Source: Rhodospirillales bacterium (GTDB lineage: Bacteria; Pseudomonadota; Alphaproteobacteria; Rhodospirillales; JADHTD01). From it: 7,034 nucleotides of DNA. Position 1 is the first letter of the stretch; each line of letters opens with the position of its first letter. The translations under genes and the position numbers were made by a program. The notes under the pieces are model-generated. The model made no database searches, had not been told where the DNA came from, and saw only the letters and a program-made list of their open reading frames with translations. The stretch lies in contig JADHTD010000141.1 in the NCBI GenBank assembly GCA_016776525.1, positions 1-7,034 of the forward strand, given 5' to 3'. This document shows positions 6,323-7,034 of this stretch, one piece after another.

Positions 6323-7034
6323 TCAACTCTCTTTGGGCTTGCCCATAAGGACCCACTGCCAGCGTCCCTTTTCTGTTTCAGTCAATTTGAAAAAGTGAAC
6401 GTTGTTATCGACGGCCGTTTTCATGGTTTCCCGCACGGGAATTTTTCCAAGATCGATTTTCGTCATTTTTTCCATAAATTGCTTATCTTTGCCTTGCAGG
6501 GCGTTTGCTTGATACAGCATGGGTTTTTTATAGGCATAAGCATTTAACTGACTTTGAATTTCGGCCAGCCCCACATCGAATGGCCAAAACCTGTCAATCG
6601 TACACAAAAGGCTCTGTTCTATTGCGAGCTGTTGGGCTTTTTCCGTTACGTACAACACAGCATGGGCCGATGTCATATTGTGCACGCGGCAGAGTTGTTC
6701 GCTAAAATCGGTCACAATAACGGCCCCCTCCAAGGCTCTGCCGCCTAGAGCCGGTGCGATCCCGCAAGAAGACACGCCAAGATAAACAATATCCGCATCG
6801 GTCGGTATTTCGAGAGGGTTGGAATAATATTCCGTCACTTCGCAATCATCTTCCAGTATCAGGAAGGGAGGTTTTGCCTGGTCATGACGGTACGCCCGCA
6901 GATGGCTGATGTTGGTTCCTAAGTAAGTGGGGCTGCAATCAGAACCTTTGATAAAGGTCCAGTTGAGTTCCAGCCGGTCACAGAGATCGGTCATGTGCGA
7001 AAAGCGATCCGAATTTCCCGGATGATGGGTGACG
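6323..7034 (-). CDS. Glycosyltransferase family 25-like protein, C-terminal part (5' partial)
   Basis: The frame is open to the window edge, giving 236 residues. The ATG at 6994 is internal, because the 13 residues before it (HPGNSDRF, then SHMTDLCDRL) fit the early segment of family-25-type transferases, where an Arg-rich loop and a helix containing HM follow the first strand. Other family features are SHLRAYRHDQ, a hydrophobic strand ending in FLILEDDCEVT (the acidic EDD that would bind the metal and nucleotide sugar, residues 61-63 here), DADIVYLG, and AHAVLYVTEKAQQL. Known members add sugars to lipooligosaccharide or other surface glycans; donor and acceptor cannot be told here. The gene is convergent with the dehydratase across an 87-base gap that holds no convincing terminator. 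Its base composition differs sharply: 101 of 240 bases are G or C in 6361-6600, which suggests acquisition by transfer. Confidence 0.72.
   Translation of the reverse strand, partial: VTHHPGNSDRFSHMTDLCDRLELNWTFIKGSDCSPTYLGTNISHLRAYRHDQAKPPFLILEDDCEVTEYYSNPLEIPTDADIVYLGVSSCGIAPALGGRALEGAVIVTDFSEQLCRVHNMTSAHAVLYVTEKAQQLAIEQSLLCTIDRFWPFDVGLAEIQSQLNAYAYKKPMLYQANALQGKDKQFMEKMTKIDLGKIPVRETMKTAVDNNVHFFKLTETEKGRWQWVLMGKPKES

Overview
The window reads as chromosomal DNA of an alphaproteobacterium, most likely a free-living (possibly marine) member of the Rhodospirillales or a relative. This rests on moderately high G+C with strong third-position G/C bias in most genes, the VCBS/CSPG/DUF4114 adhesin style, the dCache-PAS-HD-GYP receptor layout and the alphaproteobacterial type of BTLCP peptidase. 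No rRNA, tRNA, CRISPR array or insertion sequence was seen. The genus is an inference that I cannot confirm without database comparison.

Layout: (1) 1-1374, plus strand: the C-terminal end of a large secreted adhesin, cut by the left edge. (2) 1403-1432: a strong hairpin that can serve as terminator for both convergent genes. (3) 3618-1456, minus strand: an inner-membrane receptor with a periplasmic dCache domain, a PAS domain and a degenerate HD-GYP domain. (4) 3619-3905: a divergent intergenic region with possible promoters on both sides and a perfect 7-bp inverted repeat between them. (5) 3906-4625, plus strand: an exported LapG-type transglutaminase-like cysteine peptidase (BTLCP family) with a Tat-like signal peptide. 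(6) 4709-6235, plus strand: a full-length altronate dehydratase/UxaA-family enzyme. (7) 7034-6323, minus strand: the C-terminal part of a family-25-like glycosyltransferase, clearly A+T-richer than its neighbours and cut by the right edge.

The first three genes may work together. In the known Lap system, the periplasmic protease LapG cuts a giant adhesin off the cell surface, and the membrane receptor LapD (degenerate GGDEF-EAL) restrains LapG when c-di-GMP is high. Here an adhesin and a LapG-like protease flank a membrane receptor whose output domain is a degenerate HD-GYP, a different c-di-GMP-related fold that has lost nearly all its metal ligands. My leading hypothesis is a Lap-like adhesion switch in which a dead HD-GYP receptor takes the place of LapD. 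The adhesin is also unusual: a DUF4114 domain appears to be inserted in a CSPG/cadherin-like repeat, and a 56-residue Ser/His/Arg-Gly dipeptide tract is inserted in that DUF4114 domain. The dehydratase and the glycosyltransferase look unrelated to this module.
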